Shown here: piece after piece, positions 53,653-63,607 of the stretch
Layout: the number at the start of each line of letters is the position of its first letter
Numbering within the stretch: position 1 is the first letter of the stretch
DNA from: Limnobacter sp.
GTDB taxonomy: Bacteria > Pseudomonadota > Gammaproteobacteria > Burkholderiales > Burkholderiaceae_B
Direction: 5' to 3'
Length of the DNA: 64,000 nt
Assembly: GCA_029866125.1 (NCBI GenBank)
Contig: JARWZZ010000015.1
Location: forward strand, 62,001 to 126,000
The notes under the pieces: model-generated
The model's database searches: none
Told to the model about the DNA's origin: nothing
What the model saw: only the letters and a program-made list of their open reading frames with translations
Made by a program: the position numbers and the translations under genes

Positions 53653-54285
53653 TTACGGGTTCCAACGCAGGAAGTTTGAATATAGCTTCAAACCATCGTC
53701 CGCGCTTTTCTCTGGATGGAATTGCGTTGCAAAGATGTTATCGCGTGCGACCGCGCAGGTAAAGCGTTGTCCGTGCACGGACTCACCGGCAACATGAGAA
53801 AAATCAGTCGCTTGCACAAAATAGCTGTGTACAAAGTAAAACCAAGCCCCATCGTCGATACCGTCCCACAAGGGGTGAGGCTTGGCTTGATGCACCCTAT
53901 TCCAGCCCATGTGCGGCACTTTGAGGCCTTTGTCGGTGGTTTGTGCGCGGTCGAATTTAACCACCTCGCCGGGGAACAGTTTCAAACACTCCGCTGGGCC
54001 TTCTTGGCTTTGCTCAAACAGCATTTGCTCGCCCACACACACGCCAAACAAGGGCTTTGATTCTGCAGCGCGGTACACCTCGTCCAGCAAACCCGACTCG
54101 CGAATGGCTTTCATGCAGTCGGGCATAGCACCCTGACCGGGCAGCACCACTCGCTCTGCATCCCGAATCACCGAGGCCTCAGAGGTAATTTGGATGGTTT
54201 GCTGTTCCAGTTTGACATGTTGAAACGCTTGAGCCACGGACCTGAGGTTACCCATGCCGTAGTCAACAATGGCAACTAGACTCAC
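53653..54285 (-). CDS. hisH: Imidazole glycerol phosphate synthase, glutaminase subunit
   Basis: Class I glutamine amidotransferase that feeds ammonia to HisF. In 210 residues: [29 protein letters not shown], the nucleophile elbow [14 protein letters not shown] (Cys), and [24 protein letters not shown] (His, Glu). The usual HisH elbow reads GICLGMQ; here it is GVCVGEQ, as in a number of betaproteobacteria. It overlaps hisB by 4 bp. Confidence 0.97.
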   Translation of the reverse strand: MSLVAIVDYGMGNLRSVAQAFQHVKLEQQTIQITSEASVIRDAERVVLPGQGAMPDCMKAIRESGLLDEVYRAAESKPLFGVCVGEQMLFEQSQEGPAECLKLFPGEVVKFDRAQTTDKGLKVPHMGWNRVHQAKPHPLWDGIDDGAWFYFVHSYFVQATDFSHVAGESVHGQRFTCAVARDNIFATQFHPEKSADDGLKLYSNFLRWNP

Positions 54286-54869
54286 AAAGCACCTTTGGTG
54301 CTTGGAATAATGCCTTGTTGGCGCTCATCACGCTCCACAGCCATGCGCAGGGCACGGCCAAATGCTTTGAACACAGTTTCACACTGGTGGTGGGCATTGC
54401 GTCCACGCAGGTTGTCTACATGCAAAGTCATCAGGGCGTGGTTTACAAAACCCTGAAAAAACTCATAGGTGAGATCCACATCAAACCCACCAATCATGGC
54501 ACGGGTAAAGGGCACATGAAACTCCAAACCGGGACGGCCCGACAGGTCAATCACCACGCGGGACAAAGCTTCATCCAAGGGCACATAGCTGTGACCATAG
54601 CGCACGATGCCTTTTTTGTCCCCCAGCGCTTTGGCAAACGCCATGCCCAAGGTGATTCCAGTGTCTTCCACCGTGTGGTGCGCATCAATGTGCAGATCGC
54701 CCTTGGCCTGAACATCCAGATCGAACAAGCCGTGGCGGGAAATTTGCTCCAGCATGTGATCCAAAAACGGTACGCCCGTATTCAGGTTTTTCTGCCCAGT
54801 ACCGTCCAAATTGATTTTGACAGTGACTTGGGTTTCCAAGGTGTTGCGTGTGACTTCTGCGGTTCTCAT
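54282..54869 (-). CDS. hisB: Imidazoleglycerol-phosphate dehydratase
   Basis: Monofunctional dehydratase (195 residues), not the bifunctional enterobacterial HisB; a separate histidinol-phosphate phosphatase must be encoded elsewhere. It has [32 protein letters not shown] (metal histidines) and the C-terminal [19 protein letters not shown]. It overlaps hisH by 4 bp and lies 26 bp after hisC. Confidence 0.98.
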   Translation of the reverse strand: MRTAEVTRNTLETQVTVKINLDGTGQKNLNTGVPFLDHMLEQISRHGLFDLDVQAKGDLHIDAHHTVEDTGITLGMAFAKALGDKKGIVRYGHSYVPLDEALSRVVIDLSGRPGLEFHVPFTRAMIGGFDVDLTYEFFQGFVNHALMTLHVDNLRGRNAHHQCETVFKAFGRALRMAVERDERQQGIIPSTKGAL

Positions 54870-54895
54870 AATCTCAACATATAGGGGTGCAACTT

Positions 54896-55996
54896 TCAGG
54901 CGGCCTTGGCATCGATTTGCGCCAATGCCTGCTGCAATGCATTCAAAAATTGCTGGTTTTCAGATTCGGTACTTACCGTAATCCGTAAACAATTCTGTAA
55001 CAAAGGATGCGCTTTTCCAAGGTATTTCACCAAGATACCCTGCTTTTTCAGGCTCTCAAACACTTCCAAGGCCTGATTTAGGCGAACAAGCAGGAAATTG
55101 GCGTGTGAATCATACACTTGAAACTCTGGACGACCTTGTCCCAAGCTGCGAAGTGAATCCGACAAGGTTTTTCGATTGTCTTTCAGTGCCCGAGTTTGCT
55201 GGGTAATGACTTCAAAATGATTCAGCGCAAACTCTGCCACAACACGGGTCAAAATATTGACGTTGTAGGGCGGGCGTACCTTGTCCAGCTGCTCAATCCA
55301 CGGCTGTGATGCCACCGCATACCCCAAACGAATACCGGCCAGACCCAACTTGGACAGGGTGCGCAACACCAATACGTTGGGAAACTCGAGCAGGCGCGAT
55401 ATAAAGCTGTCTTCAGCAAACGCCTCATAAGCTTCGTCCACCACCACCAAACCGGGCGCAGCTTGAATAATTTGCACGATTTCGGCTTGCGTCAGAGCCA
55501 CACCAGTGGGGTTGTTGGGATAAGCCAAAAACACCACTTTGGGCTGATTGACCGAAATGGCCTTCAGGGTAGCAGGAATGTCCAGCGTAAAATCTGGCTT
55601 TAAATCCACGCCGACGAAGCGTGCATGCGCCCACTGAGCTGACACGGCATACATTACAAAGGTGGGCACTGGCGACAAAACACAGTCACCGGGCATGCAG
55701 CAAGAGCGGATGATGATGTCAATCAACTCGTCTGAACCATTGCCAAACATCACCTTTGCGGCTGTGGGAATGGAGGTGCTGGCCCGCAAGGCAGACTCAA
55801 CGCCAGCCAATGTGGGCACAGGGTAGCGATTCAAGCTTGCGTCTTTCAACAAATCAGCAAGCTCGGCGCGTAGGGCCTCAGGCAGCTCATGCGGATTTTC
55901 CATGGCGTCCAGCTTGAGCATACCTTCGGAAGGTGCAACCACATAGGCTTGGGTAGACTGGACATCGTCACGAATTGTTTGTTTGACCATGCTCAT
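54896..55996 (-). CDS. hisC: Histidinol-phosphate aminotransferase
   Basis: PLP enzyme of fold type I that transaminates imidazole acetol phosphate. In 366 residues: [12 protein letters not shown] at the N-terminus, [36 protein letters not shown] and the PLP-lysine segment [17 protein letters not shown], followed by RPPYNVN. The start ATG 55996 overlaps the hisD stop as ATGA. A second in-frame ATG two codons later is possible. Confidence 0.97.
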   Translation of the reverse strand: MSMVKQTIRDDVQSTQAYVVAPSEGMLKLDAMENPHELPEALRAELADLLKDASLNRYPVPTLAGVESALRASTSIPTAAKVMFGNGSDELIDIIIRSCCMPGDCVLSPVPTFVMYAVSAQWAHARFVGVDLKPDFTLDIPATLKAISVNQPKVVFLAYPNNPTGVALTQAEIVQIIQAAPGLVVVDEAYEAFAEDSFISRLLEFPNVLVLRTLSKLGLAGIRLGYAVASQPWIEQLDKVRPPYNVNILTRVVAEFALNHFEVITQQTRALKDNRKTLSDSLRSLGQGRPEFQVYDSHANFLLVRLNQALEVFESLKKQGILVKYLGKAHPLLQNCLRITVSTESENQQFLNALQQALAQIDAKAA

Positions 55997-57318
55997 GAAA
56001 CATCCTTCCTAAACTTGGGCCCGATGCGGTATTCCGCAGACCGGGCATGCGCGGGCAACCCTTCGCCATAAGCCAATTCAGCTGCAATTTCACCCAAGGT
56101 TGTTGCACCCTGCTTGCTTGCAAAAATGATACTGCTGCGCTTTTGAAAGTCATACACGCCCAAGGGGGAGGAAAAACGAGCGGTGCCTGCTGTAGGCAAC
56201 ACGTGGTTGGGGCCTGCACAGTAATCACCCAAAGACTCTGAGCTGTAGGGCCCCATAAAAATGGCACCTGCATGGCGAATCAAGGGCAGCAGGGCGTCCG
56301 GGTCTTGCACGCTGACTTCAAGGTGCTCCGGCGCAATTTGGTTGGACAATTCACAGGCTTCAGCCATGTCTTTGCATTGAATCAATGCGCCCCTGTTTTT
56401 CAAGGAAGTGGAAATCACCATGTGGCGTGGCATGGAATCCATCAGCCGCTTGATACTGGCCTGCACTTGGTCCAAAAATTCCTTGCTGGGCGACACCAAG
56501 ATGGATTGAGCCATTTCATCGTGTTCTGCCTGTGAGAACAAGTCCATCGCAATCCAATCTGGATTGGTGGTGCCGTCGCACAAAATCAAAATCTCGGATG
56601 GGCCTGCAATCATGTCGATGCCCACTGCACCAAACACGCGGCGCTTGGCCTCGGCCACATAAGCATTGCCGGGGCCCACAATTTTGTCCACGCGCGGCAC
56701 TGTAGCTGTGCCGTAAGCCAAGGCAGCAACGGCTTGTGCACCGCCGATGGTAAACACACGGTCTACGCCCGCCAAATAGGCGGCTGCCAAAACCATCTGG
56801 TTGCGAACGCCGCTGGGCGTGGGCACCACCATGATGACTTCCTTCACGCCAGCGACTTTGGCAGGCACTGCATTCATCAAAACAGAGGAAGGGTATGCAG
56901 CTTTGCCACCGGGGACATACAAGCCAGCACGGTCCAAAGCGGTAATGCGCTGACCCAGGCGTGTGCCATCCTCTTCGGTGTATTCCCAACTTTGGGCGAT
57001 TTGGCGTTCGTGAAACGCCTTCACCCGTGCGGCCGCAGCTTCCAAGGCGTTGCGTTGGTCTGCATCCAGCGTGTTGAGTGCGTTTTTCAACTCGTCACGG
57101 GGAATTTCCAAACCAGCGGCGTTGGCGACTTCAACCCGATCAAATTTGGCGGTGTACTCCAGCAAGGCCTCGTCGCCGCGCGTTCGGACATGATGAACAA
57201 TGTCGGCCACTGCGCTTTCCACATGGGGATCGCGTTGCTCCTCATAAGCCAGCAGGGACCGGAACTGCTCGGAAAAATCGGCCTGTGTGGTGGTGAGTCT
57301 ACGAATTTGGGACGACAT
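55993..57318 (-). CDS. hisD: Histidinol dehydrogenase
   Basis: Zinc-dependent, NAD-linked four-electron oxidation of histidinol to histidine. The 441 residues show [62 protein letters not shown], and [14 protein letters not shown], followed by APEHLEV. It lies 79 bp after hisG and is coupled to hisC by a 4-bp overlap. Confidence 0.98.
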   Translation of the reverse strand: MSSQIRRLTTTQADFSEQFRSLLAYEEQRDPHVESAVADIVHHVRTRGDEALLEYTAKFDRVEVANAAGLEIPRDELKNALNTLDADQRNALEAAAARVKAFHERQIAQSWEYTEEDGTRLGQRITALDRAGLYVPGGKAAYPSSVLMNAVPAKVAGVKEVIMVVPTPSGVRNQMVLAAAYLAGVDRVFTIGGAQAVAALAYGTATVPRVDKIVGPGNAYVAEAKRRVFGAVGIDMIAGPSEILILCDGTTNPDWIAMDLFSQAEHDEMAQSILVSPSKEFLDQVQASIKRLMDSMPRHMVISTSLKNRGALIQCKDMAEACELSNQIAPEHLEVSVQDPDALLPLIRHAGAIFMGPYSSESLGDYCAGPNHVLPTAGTARFSSPLGVYDFQKRSSIIFASKQGATTLGEIAAELAYGEGLPAHARSAEYRIGPKFRKDVS

Positions 57319-57397
57319 TTTTTTGACCTGATAGGGTTATTGGTACTGCTTACTGGTGCTACGTGTTTCTAAAACTTCTTTCTAAAACTGATTTCTT

Positions 57398-58036
57398 CTA
57401 TGCTTCCACGGCTTGTGCAAACACATCAATGATGGGCTGCAAGGTTTCATACTTCATTTTCAAAGCGGCTTGATTCACCACCAAGCGGGAGGAAATTTCA
57501 CAAATGTCTTCCACCTCGACCAGCTTGTTGGCCTTGAGGGTTGCGCCGGTGCTAACCAAATCCACAATTGCGTCAGCCAAGCCAACCAAGGGGGCCAATT
57601 CCATGGAGCCGTAAAGCTTAATCAGATCTACATGGACACCCCGACGGGCAAAATGTTCACGTGCGCTTTCGACATATTTGGTGGCCACGCGCAACCTAGC
57701 GCCGTGCTTGACCGCGGTTTGGTAGTCAAAACCTTCCTTCACCGCCACGCACAGCCTGCATTTGGCAATGTTCAGGTCAATGGGCTGATACAAGCCAGCG
57801 CCGGAATGCTCAATCAATACATCCTTCCCTGCCACGCCCAAATCTGCAGCACCATGCTGTACGTATGTGGGCACGTCTGTTGCGCGCACAATAATGATGC
57901 GCACATCAGGCCGGTTTGTAGCAATAATCAACTTACGCGACTTTTCCGGTTCTTCCAGCGGAACGATGCCTGCTTTGGCCAGCAAAGGCAGGGTTTCTTC
58001 AAAAATTCGTCCCTTGGACAAAGCTAAGGTGATCAT
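57398..58036 (-). CDS. hisG: ATP phosphoribosyltransferase, short form
   Basis: First and feedback-controlled step of histidine synthesis. At 212 residues it is the short HisG, which lacks the C-terminal regulatory domain and needs HisZ, a histidyl-tRNA-synthetase-like partner; hisZ is not in this window and must lie elsewhere. Visible: [46 protein letters not shown] and [16 protein letters not shown] (PRPP loop). It follows murA by 14 bp, so the his run has no leader peptide or attenuator of its own. Confidence 0.97.
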   Translation of the reverse strand: MITLALSKGRIFEETLPLLAKAGIVPLEEPEKSRKLIIATNRPDVRIIIVRATDVPTYVQHGAADLGVAGKDVLIEHSGAGLYQPIDLNIAKCRLCVAVKEGFDYQTAVKHGARLRVATKYVESAREHFARRGVHVDLIKLYGSMELAPLVGLADAIVDLVSTGATLKANKLVEVEDICEISSRLVVNQAALKMKYETLQPIIDVFAQAVEA

Positions 58037-58050
58037 TCAAAAACTCTCGG

Positions 58051-59307
58051 TTATTCAGCAACTCGCTGTACATCTGCGCCCAATTTGCGCAATTTCTCTT
58101 CCATCTTCTCATAACCCCGGTCAAGGTGATAAATCCGATCGATCCGGGTTTCATCATTGGCCACCATGCCAGAAATCACCAAGCCTGCAGACGCGCGTAA
58201 ATCTGTTGCCATCACGGTGGCGCCTTCCATCAAGGGTTTGCCTTTCACCACAGCGGTGTGACCTTCAATGGTGATGTCAGCACCCAACCGAATCATCTCT
58301 TGAACATGCATGAAGCGGTTCTCGAAAATGGTTTCGTTCATCACAGACGTACCGTCAGCCACGCAGTTGACAGCCATCAACTGGGCCTGCATGTCGGTGG
58401 CAAAGCCTGGGTAAGGTGCCGTGCGGGCATCCACTGCCTTGGGGCGGGTGTTCATGGATGCCTTGATGGTGGAGCCATAAATCTCGATATTCAGCCCAGT
58501 GTGGCGCAGTTTGTCCAGCGTGGAATCCATGCTGGCGGCATCGGAATTGGTCAGCACAATGTCGCCACCACAGGCGGCCACTGCGCACAAAAATGTACCG
58601 GCTTCAATGCGGTCAGGCATCACCGTGTAGCTGCAGCCACCTAGCTTTTCCACACCCTCAATTGTGAGGGTGTCGGTGCCGATGCCTTGAATTTTCGCTC
58701 CCATTTTGACCAACATGCGTGCCAAATCCACCACTTCGGGCTCGCGGGCTGCGTTTTCAATAATGGTGGTGCCCTCAGCCAAGCACGCGGCCATCATCAG
58801 GTTTTCAGTACCCGTCACTGTAACCATGTCGGTCACAATTCGCGCGCCTTTCAGCCGTTTGGCTTTGGCGTGAATGTAACCTTTTTCGATCACAATTTCA
58901 GCACCCATGGCTTGCAAACCTTTGATGTGCTGGTCCACGGGGCGCTGGCCAATGGCACAACCACCGGGCAAGGACACTGAAGCCTCGCCAAAGCGGGCCA
59001 ACAAAGGGCCAAGCACCAAAATACTGGCACGCATGGTTTTTACCAAATCGTAGGACGCGATGGGTTCAGAAATGTCTTCTGCACGCAAAGCGAGTTCATT
59101 CTCGCCATGCCAAAAGCACTGCACACCCATGGAGCCCAATAGGCGCAAGCAGGTGTTGATGTCCTTCAATCGAGGCACATTGCTGACTTTGACAGGCTCA
59201 GCCGTCAGCAGGGATGCACACAATATAGGAAGCGCTGCGTTTTTTGCACCGGAAATTGACACTTCACCGTGCAGGCGTTTTCCGCCGCGAATCAAAAAAG
59301 AATCCAT
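58051..59307 (-). CDS. murA: UDP-N-acetylglucosamine 1-carboxyvinyltransferase
   Basis: First committed peptidoglycan step: transfers enolpyruvate from PEP to UDP-GlcNAc; the fosfomycin target. In 418 residues: [17 protein letters not shown], the active-site cysteine in [18 protein letters not shown] (cysteine near 117, so fosfomycin-sensitive type), and [15 protein letters not shown]. It lies between a BolA-family gene (9 bp) and hisG (14 bp). Confidence 0.98.
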   Translation of the reverse strand: MDSFLIRGGKRLHGEVSISGAKNAALPILCASLLTAEPVKVSNVPRLKDINTCLRLLGSMGVQCFWHGENELALRAEDISEPIASYDLVKTMRASILVLGPLLARFGEASVSLPGGCAIGQRPVDQHIKGLQAMGAEIVIEKGYIHAKAKRLKGARIVTDMVTVTGTENLMMAACLAEGTTIIENAAREPEVVDLARMLVKMGAKIQGIGTDTLTIEGVEKLGGCSYTVMPDRIEAGTFLCAVAACGGDIVLTNSDAASMDSTLDKLRHTGLNIEIYGSTIKASMNTRPKAVDARTAPYPGFATDMQAQLMAVNCVADGTSVMNETIFENRFMHVQEMIRLGADITIEGHTAVVKGKPLMEGATVMATDLRASAGLVISGMVANDETRIDRIYHLDRGYEKMEEKLRKLGADVQRVAE

Positions 59308-59316
59308 GTGGAGGCC

Positions 59317-59562
59317 TTATGCGTTTTGCTGTGCCCATTCGGCGGGCGTGAGGGTTTTCATTGACAGGGCATGAATTTCGGCTTTCATCCTGTCACCAAG
59401 CACTGCATACACCTTTTGATGCCGCTGAACGAGGCGTAACCCTTCGAACCCGCTGGACACCAACACCGCTTCAAAATGGGTGCCGTCATCCCCGTGAACC
59501 TCAATGTGCTCACAGGCCAAGCCTGCAGCAATGTAGCTTTTCAGCGTATCAGACGACAACAT
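59317..59562 (-). CDS. BolA/IbaG-family protein
   Basis: Small (81 residues) alpha-beta protein of the BolA family, which pairs with monothiol glutaredoxins in Fe-S handling. It has IEVHGDDGTHFEAVLVSSGFEG and RLVQRHQKVYAVLGD. Position immediately before murA matches E. coli ibaG (yrbA), so IbaG is a likely name. It lies 36 bp after the ABC-2 permease gene. Confidence 0.92.
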   Translation of the reverse strand: MLSSDTLKSYIAAGLACEHIEVHGDDGTHFEAVLVSSGFEGLRLVQRHQKVYAVLGDRMKAEIHALSMKTLTPAEWAQQNA

Positions 59563-59598
59563 ATTGATTCCTATCCAATTTTAACTCACCTAACATTA

Positions 59599-60354
59599 TT
59601 ATCCCCTCAATTTGTAGCCAGAGACCACCAGCCGAAGCGCAATCGCCATCAGCACGACAAGGGAAACCAAAGCCACGGACATACTGAACCATGGGCTCAC
59701 ATCACTCACACCAAAAAAGCCGTAACGAAAACCGTCAATCAGGTAGAAAAACGGATTGAAATGCGACACGGTTTGCCAAATGGGCGGCAAGGAGTGAATG
59801 GAATAAAACACGCCAGATAAAAACGTGGCAGGCACAATAATGAAGTTTTGGAATGCTGCCAACTGGTCAAACTTCTCAGCCCAAATGCCAGCAATAAAAC
59901 CCATGGTGCCCAGTAATGCAGAGCCCACCAAGGCATAAGCCAGCACCCAGAAGGCATGCTCCATGGTTAAGCCCACGAAAAACACAGTCACCAGCAAAAC
60001 ACCCAGCCCCACCACCACACCGCGCACCATGGCAGCAATCACATAAGCGCTTAAAAATTCAAGATGTGACAGCGGAGGTAGCAGCACAAACACCAAATTA
60101 CCGGTGATTTTGGATTGAATCAGGCTGGATGAGGTGTTGGAAAACGCATTTTGCAGCACCGACATCATGACCAAACCGGGCACTAGAAATGCGCCGTAGC
60201 TCACGCCCGGGTAGGGCTCGACTTTGCCGTCCAGAACATGAGAAAAAATCATCAGGTACAGCAAAGCGGTGACCACCGGTGCCAACACGGTTTGGAAAGA
60301 CACTTTCCAAAAACGCAGCACTTCTTTCTTTAAAAGGGTTTGCCAACCAATCAT
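59599..60354 (-). CDS. ABC-2 type transporter permease
   Basis: Membrane component of an ABC exporter of the ABC-2 (YadH-like) type. The 251 residues have about six hydrophobic helices, with FLVPGLVMMSVLQNAFSNTSSS and the ABC-2 signature-like PATFLSGVFYSIHSLPPIWQT. It overlaps its ATPase gene by 4 bp. The pair resembles E. coli YadG/YadH, of unknown substrate; location beside mla genes hints at an envelope lipid or polymer, but that is a guess. Confidence 0.9.
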   Translation of the reverse strand: MIGWQTLLKKEVLRFWKVSFQTVLAPVVTALLYLMIFSHVLDGKVEPYPGVSYGAFLVPGLVMMSVLQNAFSNTSSSLIQSKITGNLVFVLLPPLSHLEFLSAYVIAAMVRGVVVGLGVLLVTVFFVGLTMEHAFWVLAYALVGSALLGTMGFIAGIWAEKFDQLAAFQNFIIVPATFLSGVFYSIHSLPPIWQTVSHFNPFFYLIDGFRYGFFGVSDVSPWFSMSVALVSLVVLMAIALRLVVSGYKLRG

Positions 60355-61259
60355 TGCGCACCCCCTGACATCATTTGCACAAACACATCTTCCAAATCGG
60401 GTTTTTCAATACTGCAATCCAGCACATCCAGATGTTCTTTGCGGCAAGCGGCCAAAATGCCTTCAATGGCAGCGGGTGAGTCAAGCCTCAGCACAAAGCG
60501 ACCATCTGCAATGTCTGACTTCATCAGCAAAGGCTTCAATGAATCGGGAATCACCCCGTTTAACTGCAAACTCAAAGTTTGGCCGGAGTGCTTTTTCAGC
60601 AAGTTCGGCGTGGTGTCCACCGCAATGATTTCGCCCTTTTTCAGCATGGCAACCCGGTTACACAGGGTTTCCGCTTCTTCCAAATAATGGGTGGTCAACA
60701 AAATGGTGTGGCCTTTCCTATTTAAGCTGGACACAAACTGCCACAGGGTTTGACGCAATTCCACGTCCACACCCGCAGTGGGCTCATCCAGCACAATCAC
60801 AGGCGGTTTGTGCACCAAAGCCTGCGCGACCATCACCCGACGCTTCATGCCACCGGACAAGGTGCGCATATTGCTGTCTGCTTTGTCGGTCAGGCTGAGG
60901 GAATGAAGAAGCTCGTCGATCCAATCCTCATTTTTCTTCAGGCCAAAGTAACCCGATTGAAACTGCAAGGTTTCACGCACACTGAAAAATGGATCGAACA
61001 CCAGCTCTTGAGGCACAATGCCAATGCTTTTGCGCGCTTCCCGGAAACCAGTGACCACATCGTGGCCCATCACTTTGACCTCACCCGAGGTGGCGCGGCT
61101 TAAACCCGCAATGATGTTGATCATGGTGGTTTTACCGGCACCATTGGGGCCCAATAGGGCAAAGAACTCCCCTTCCTGCACTTCCAGGTTAACGGAATGC
61201 AAAGACTGGAACGACCCAAACTGCTTGGAGATGGATCTTAATTCGAGAGCGATGGACAT
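60351..61259 (-). CDS. ABC-2 type transporter ATP-binding protein
   Basis: Cytoplasmic ATPase (302 residues) of the exporter above. Walker A GPNGAGKTTMINII (about 38-51), Q-loop VPQELVFDPFFSVRE, signature LSGGMKRRVMVAQAL, Walker B VIVLDEPTAGVD and the H-loop LLTTHYLEEAETL are all present. The C-terminal ~75 residues form the usual variable extension. It starts 39 bp after mlaB and overlaps the permease by 4 bp. Confidence 0.95.
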   Translation of the reverse strand: MSIALELRSISKQFGSFQSLHSVNLEVQEGEFFALLGPNGAGKTTMINIIAGLSRATSGEVKVMGHDVVTGFREARKSIGIVPQELVFDPFFSVRETLQFQSGYFGLKKNEDWIDELLHSLSLTDKADSNMRTLSGGMKRRVMVAQALVHKPPVIVLDEPTAGVDVELRQTLWQFVSSLNRKGHTILLTTHYLEEAETLCNRVAMLKKGEIIAVDTTPNLLKKHSGQTLSLQLNGVIPDSLKPLLMKSDIADGRFVLRLDSPAAIEGILAACRKEHLDVLDCSIEKPDLEDVFVQMMSGGAQ

Positions 61260-61298
61260 GGACAGGATACGCGCGCAGCATGGACTGGCGCTTTATTT

Positions 61299-61547
61299 TC
61301 AGGCGAAGAGGGATTGTACCCCGTAGGCCGCCACCAAGCTTGAAAATTGCTCAGGAAGATTCAGCAATTGTAGTGGTTTGCCTCCAGCTGCGCGACGGGC
61401 GCCCATCACAACAGCCAAGGCAGAAGAGTCAATGTTTTTTACACCTGAAAAATCCACAGCAAAGTCACCCGCTTTGAGGGCTTGGGTGACTTCAGCCAAA
61501 ACTTTCTCGGCATTGTGGACAGTAATCTCGGGCAAAGAGATTTTCAT
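61299..61547 (-). CDS. mlaB: STAS-domain protein MlaB
   Basis: Small (82 residues) cytoplasmic STAS protein that binds the MlaF ATPase of the phospholipid importer. It has AVDFSGVKNIDSSALAVVMGARR, with the conserved DSSALA near residue 48. I place the start at ATG 61547 (MKISLPEITVHNAEKV), 2 bp after the mlaC stop; a longer frame to 61652 lies inside mlaC. Order mlaE-D-A-C-B is typical of betaproteobacteria. Confidence 0.92.
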   Translation of the reverse strand: MKISLPEITVHNAEKVLAEVTQALKAGDFAVDFSGVKNIDSSALAVVMGARRAAGGKPLQLLNLPEQFSSLVAAYGVQSLFA

Positions 61548-61549
61548 AA

Positions 61550-62188
61550 TTACACTTGGCCGTTTTTCTGCTTCAGGGTTTTGATCAAACCGTCGACCCC
61601 AGACTGCGCCAACACGGGCTGAAACTGGGCTTTGTAGGAGTCGATTAACCACAAGCCCAATACGCTCAAGTCATACACTTTCCACTTGCCGTCAGCTGAT
61701 TTTTCAACACGGTAAGCCAAGTCCACGGGTGGGCCATTCTTTTGAATCACACGGCTGGTGACGATCACATCCGTGTCTTCGGGCTTGGCGCGCAAGCGAT
61801 CCACTTCCAAAGTTTGGTCACCAACCTGGGCCAAAGCGCTGGAGTATGTTTTTACCAACAACACGCGGAATTGTTCAGTAATTTGGGTACGCTGCTCGGG
61901 CGTTGCGGCACGCCATGGGCGACCCACCACCAACTGGGTCATTTTCTGGAAGTTGACGTTGGGCATGACCATTTTGTCGATCAGGGCATCCAATTTCGCA
62001 GGGTCGGCCAGCAATTCCTTTTTGCGTGACTTGATTTCAGTCAAGACTGATTGACTGAAGTCCTGCACGAACACGTTGGCAGGCTGGGCTTCCTGTGCAT
62101 GGGCCACAGTCGCAAAGCTGGCAGACAAGCTCAACATCAAAGTCAGGGTGAGGCCGATAAAGCCACGGCGGTTCATGCTTGTATTCAT
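61550..62188 (-). CDS. mlaC: Periplasmic phospholipid-binding protein MlaC
   Basis: Soluble lipid carrier between the outer-membrane MlaA and the inner-membrane MlaFEDB complex. The 212 residues start with a signal, NRRGFIGLTLTLMLSLSASF, ending AHAQ; the RRGF motif may route it through Tat. The MlaC/Ttg2D core follows (MVMPNVNFQKMTQLVVGRPW; VYDLSVLGLWLIDSYKAQF). The start ATG 62188 has AAGG eight bases upstream; an ATG four codons later and a longer frame to 62218 are alternatives. Confidence 0.94.
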   Translation of the reverse strand: MNTSMNRRGFIGLTLTLMLSLSASFATVAHAQEAQPANVFVQDFSQSVLTEIKSRKKELLADPAKLDALIDKMVMPNVNFQKMTQLVVGRPWRAATPEQRTQITEQFRVLLVKTYSSALAQVGDQTLEVDRLRAKPEDTDVIVTSRVIQKNGPPVDLAYRVEKSADGKWKVYDLSVLGLWLIDSYKAQFQPVLAQSGVDGLIKTLKQKNGQV

Positions 62189-62284
62189 TTTAACTACCTT
62201 CAAATTAATCAAGGACAAGGCCTAAAACGGCTGTTGTCGGTATTAGGTTGACCCAGCCTAAGCCGGGCACGTTGCGTGTTGCTG

Positions 62285-63061
62285 TTATTTAGCGGTGGCC
62301 GGGGCAGCTGCAGGCTCGTTTGACGTGGAGTCACTGTCGGCTTGATCAAATTCACGATCAACCGGGTCTGGCTTACCGTCCCTGACTTGGCTGGCCCTGC
62401 GCGCAAGGAATGCGTCGCGAACAAATGAATATTTATCCAAAGCCACACGATCGACTAAGTCAGTCGCAGGAATAAGCCGGGCGCGCGTGTCCACTGCATC
62501 AACAGCTGTTGCAACCAGCCGTTCATCCACTGGCTCGTGATTGGACAGGGGGTCGACCTGACTGTCTACAAAACGCGCAGGGAGGTCACGCACAGAGCTT
62601 GGGCCTAAGAAAGGAACCACCAAATAAGGCCCTGAGCCCACCCCCCAGTAACCCAAAGTTTGACCGAAGTCTTCGTTGGTGCGCTCTATCCCAAACTGGG
62701 TGGCCACATCAACCAAACCCAACAAGCCGACGGTGCTGTTAAGCACCACGCGACACATGTCGGTCAAAGCACGCTTGGGCTTTAACTGCAGTAGGTTGTT
62801 CAATGAACTGGCAATGTCATCCAAGTTTGCGAAAAAATTGGTGACGCACCCACGAATCTCTTCGGGCACAACCGCGTTGTAACCTTGAGCAACGGGCTTC
62901 AACGCCACGCGGTCTACCATTTGGTTGAAGCTATCCACCGGGCGGTTGAAAGACTCAAGCGGATCGGTCGGTGAGGGATTCTTTACAGTTGCACACGCAC
63001 TCACAGCCAACACCACAATACCGAGGCTTAACAGACGCATTTCACGGGCAAAACTCAACAT
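62285..63061 (-). CDS. mlaA: Outer-membrane lipoprotein MlaA (VacJ)
   Basis: Outer-membrane lipoprotein that extracts misplaced phospholipids from the outer leaflet. The lipoprotein signal ends in the lipobox AVSAC (Cys23), a substrate for Lnt encoded at 8-9.6 kb. The core has DPLESFNRPVDSFNQMVDRV, NNLLQLKPKRALTDMCRVVLNSTVGLLGL, and GQTLGYWGVGSGPYLVVPFLGPSSVRD. The C-terminal ~60 residues are low complexity and acidic. Start 63061 is used; an ATG seven codons later also fits. It lies between mlaD (4 bp) and mlaC. Confidence 0.95.
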   Translation of the reverse strand: MLSFAREMRLLSLGIVVLAVSACATVKNPSPTDPLESFNRPVDSFNQMVDRVALKPVAQGYNAVVPEEIRGCVTNFFANLDDIASSLNNLLQLKPKRALTDMCRVVLNSTVGLLGLVDVATQFGIERTNEDFGQTLGYWGVGSGPYLVVPFLGPSSVRDLPARFVDSQVDPLSNHEPVDERLVATAVDAVDTRARLIPATDLVDRVALDKYSFVRDAFLARRASQVRDGKPDPVDREFDQADSDSTSNEPAAAPATAK

Positions 63062-63065
63062 AAAA

Positions 63066-63539
63066 CTACTCCTTGCTCGAGTCTTTGCTGGAGGCTTGGT
63101 TGTAGAGGAACTGGCTAATCAAATTTTCCAGCACAACGGCAGATTGGGTGCGAGTGACTTTTGCACCAGCGCTTAGGTTTTCAAGATCGCCACCTGGCTC
63201 AAAACCAATGTACTGCTCGCCCAGCAAACCTGAAGTCAGGATTTTCGCAGAAGTGTCTTTGGGAAACTTGAATCCCTCTTCTAAATCCATGGCGACCACG
63301 GCACGGAAAGTTTCAGAATCCAAAGTGATACCCACCACCCGGCCTACGACCACACCTGCACTTTTGATGGGTGCGCGCACCTTCAATCCGCCAATGTTGT
63401 CGAACTCAGCCGTGATTCGGTACTTTTCGCCTGTGGAGAAAGAGCTTAGGTTGCCTGCCTTCAGTGCCAAAAAGACCAGCGCCAAGGCGCCGATCAGCAC
63501 GAATAAGCCCACCCAAAAATCAACCGCTTTGTTTTTCAT
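63066..63539 (-). CDS. mlaD: MlaD, MCE-domain substrate-binding subunit
   Basis: Hexameric MCE protein anchored in the inner membrane that accepts lipids from MlaC. In 157 residues: a membrane helix at about 8-26 (FWVGLFVLIGALALVFLAL) and the MCE domain (AEFDNIGGLKVRAPIKSAGVVVGRV, LLGEQYIGFEPGGD). A short charged C-terminus ends NQASSKDSSKE. It follows mlaE by 68 bp. Confidence 0.96.
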   Translation of the reverse strand: MKNKAVDFWVGLFVLIGALALVFLALKAGNLSSFSTGEKYRITAEFDNIGGLKVRAPIKSAGVVVGRVVGITLDSETFRAVVAMDLEEGFKFPKDTSAKILTSGLLGEQYIGFEPGGDLENLSAGAKVTRTQSAVVLENLISQFLYNQASSKDSSKE

Positions 63540-63607
63540 TGTATTTCCCGCGTTTTCTTAACGATTACCTAATTCACTGAATTCAGTGACAACATTCTTT
63601 TGTAGCG

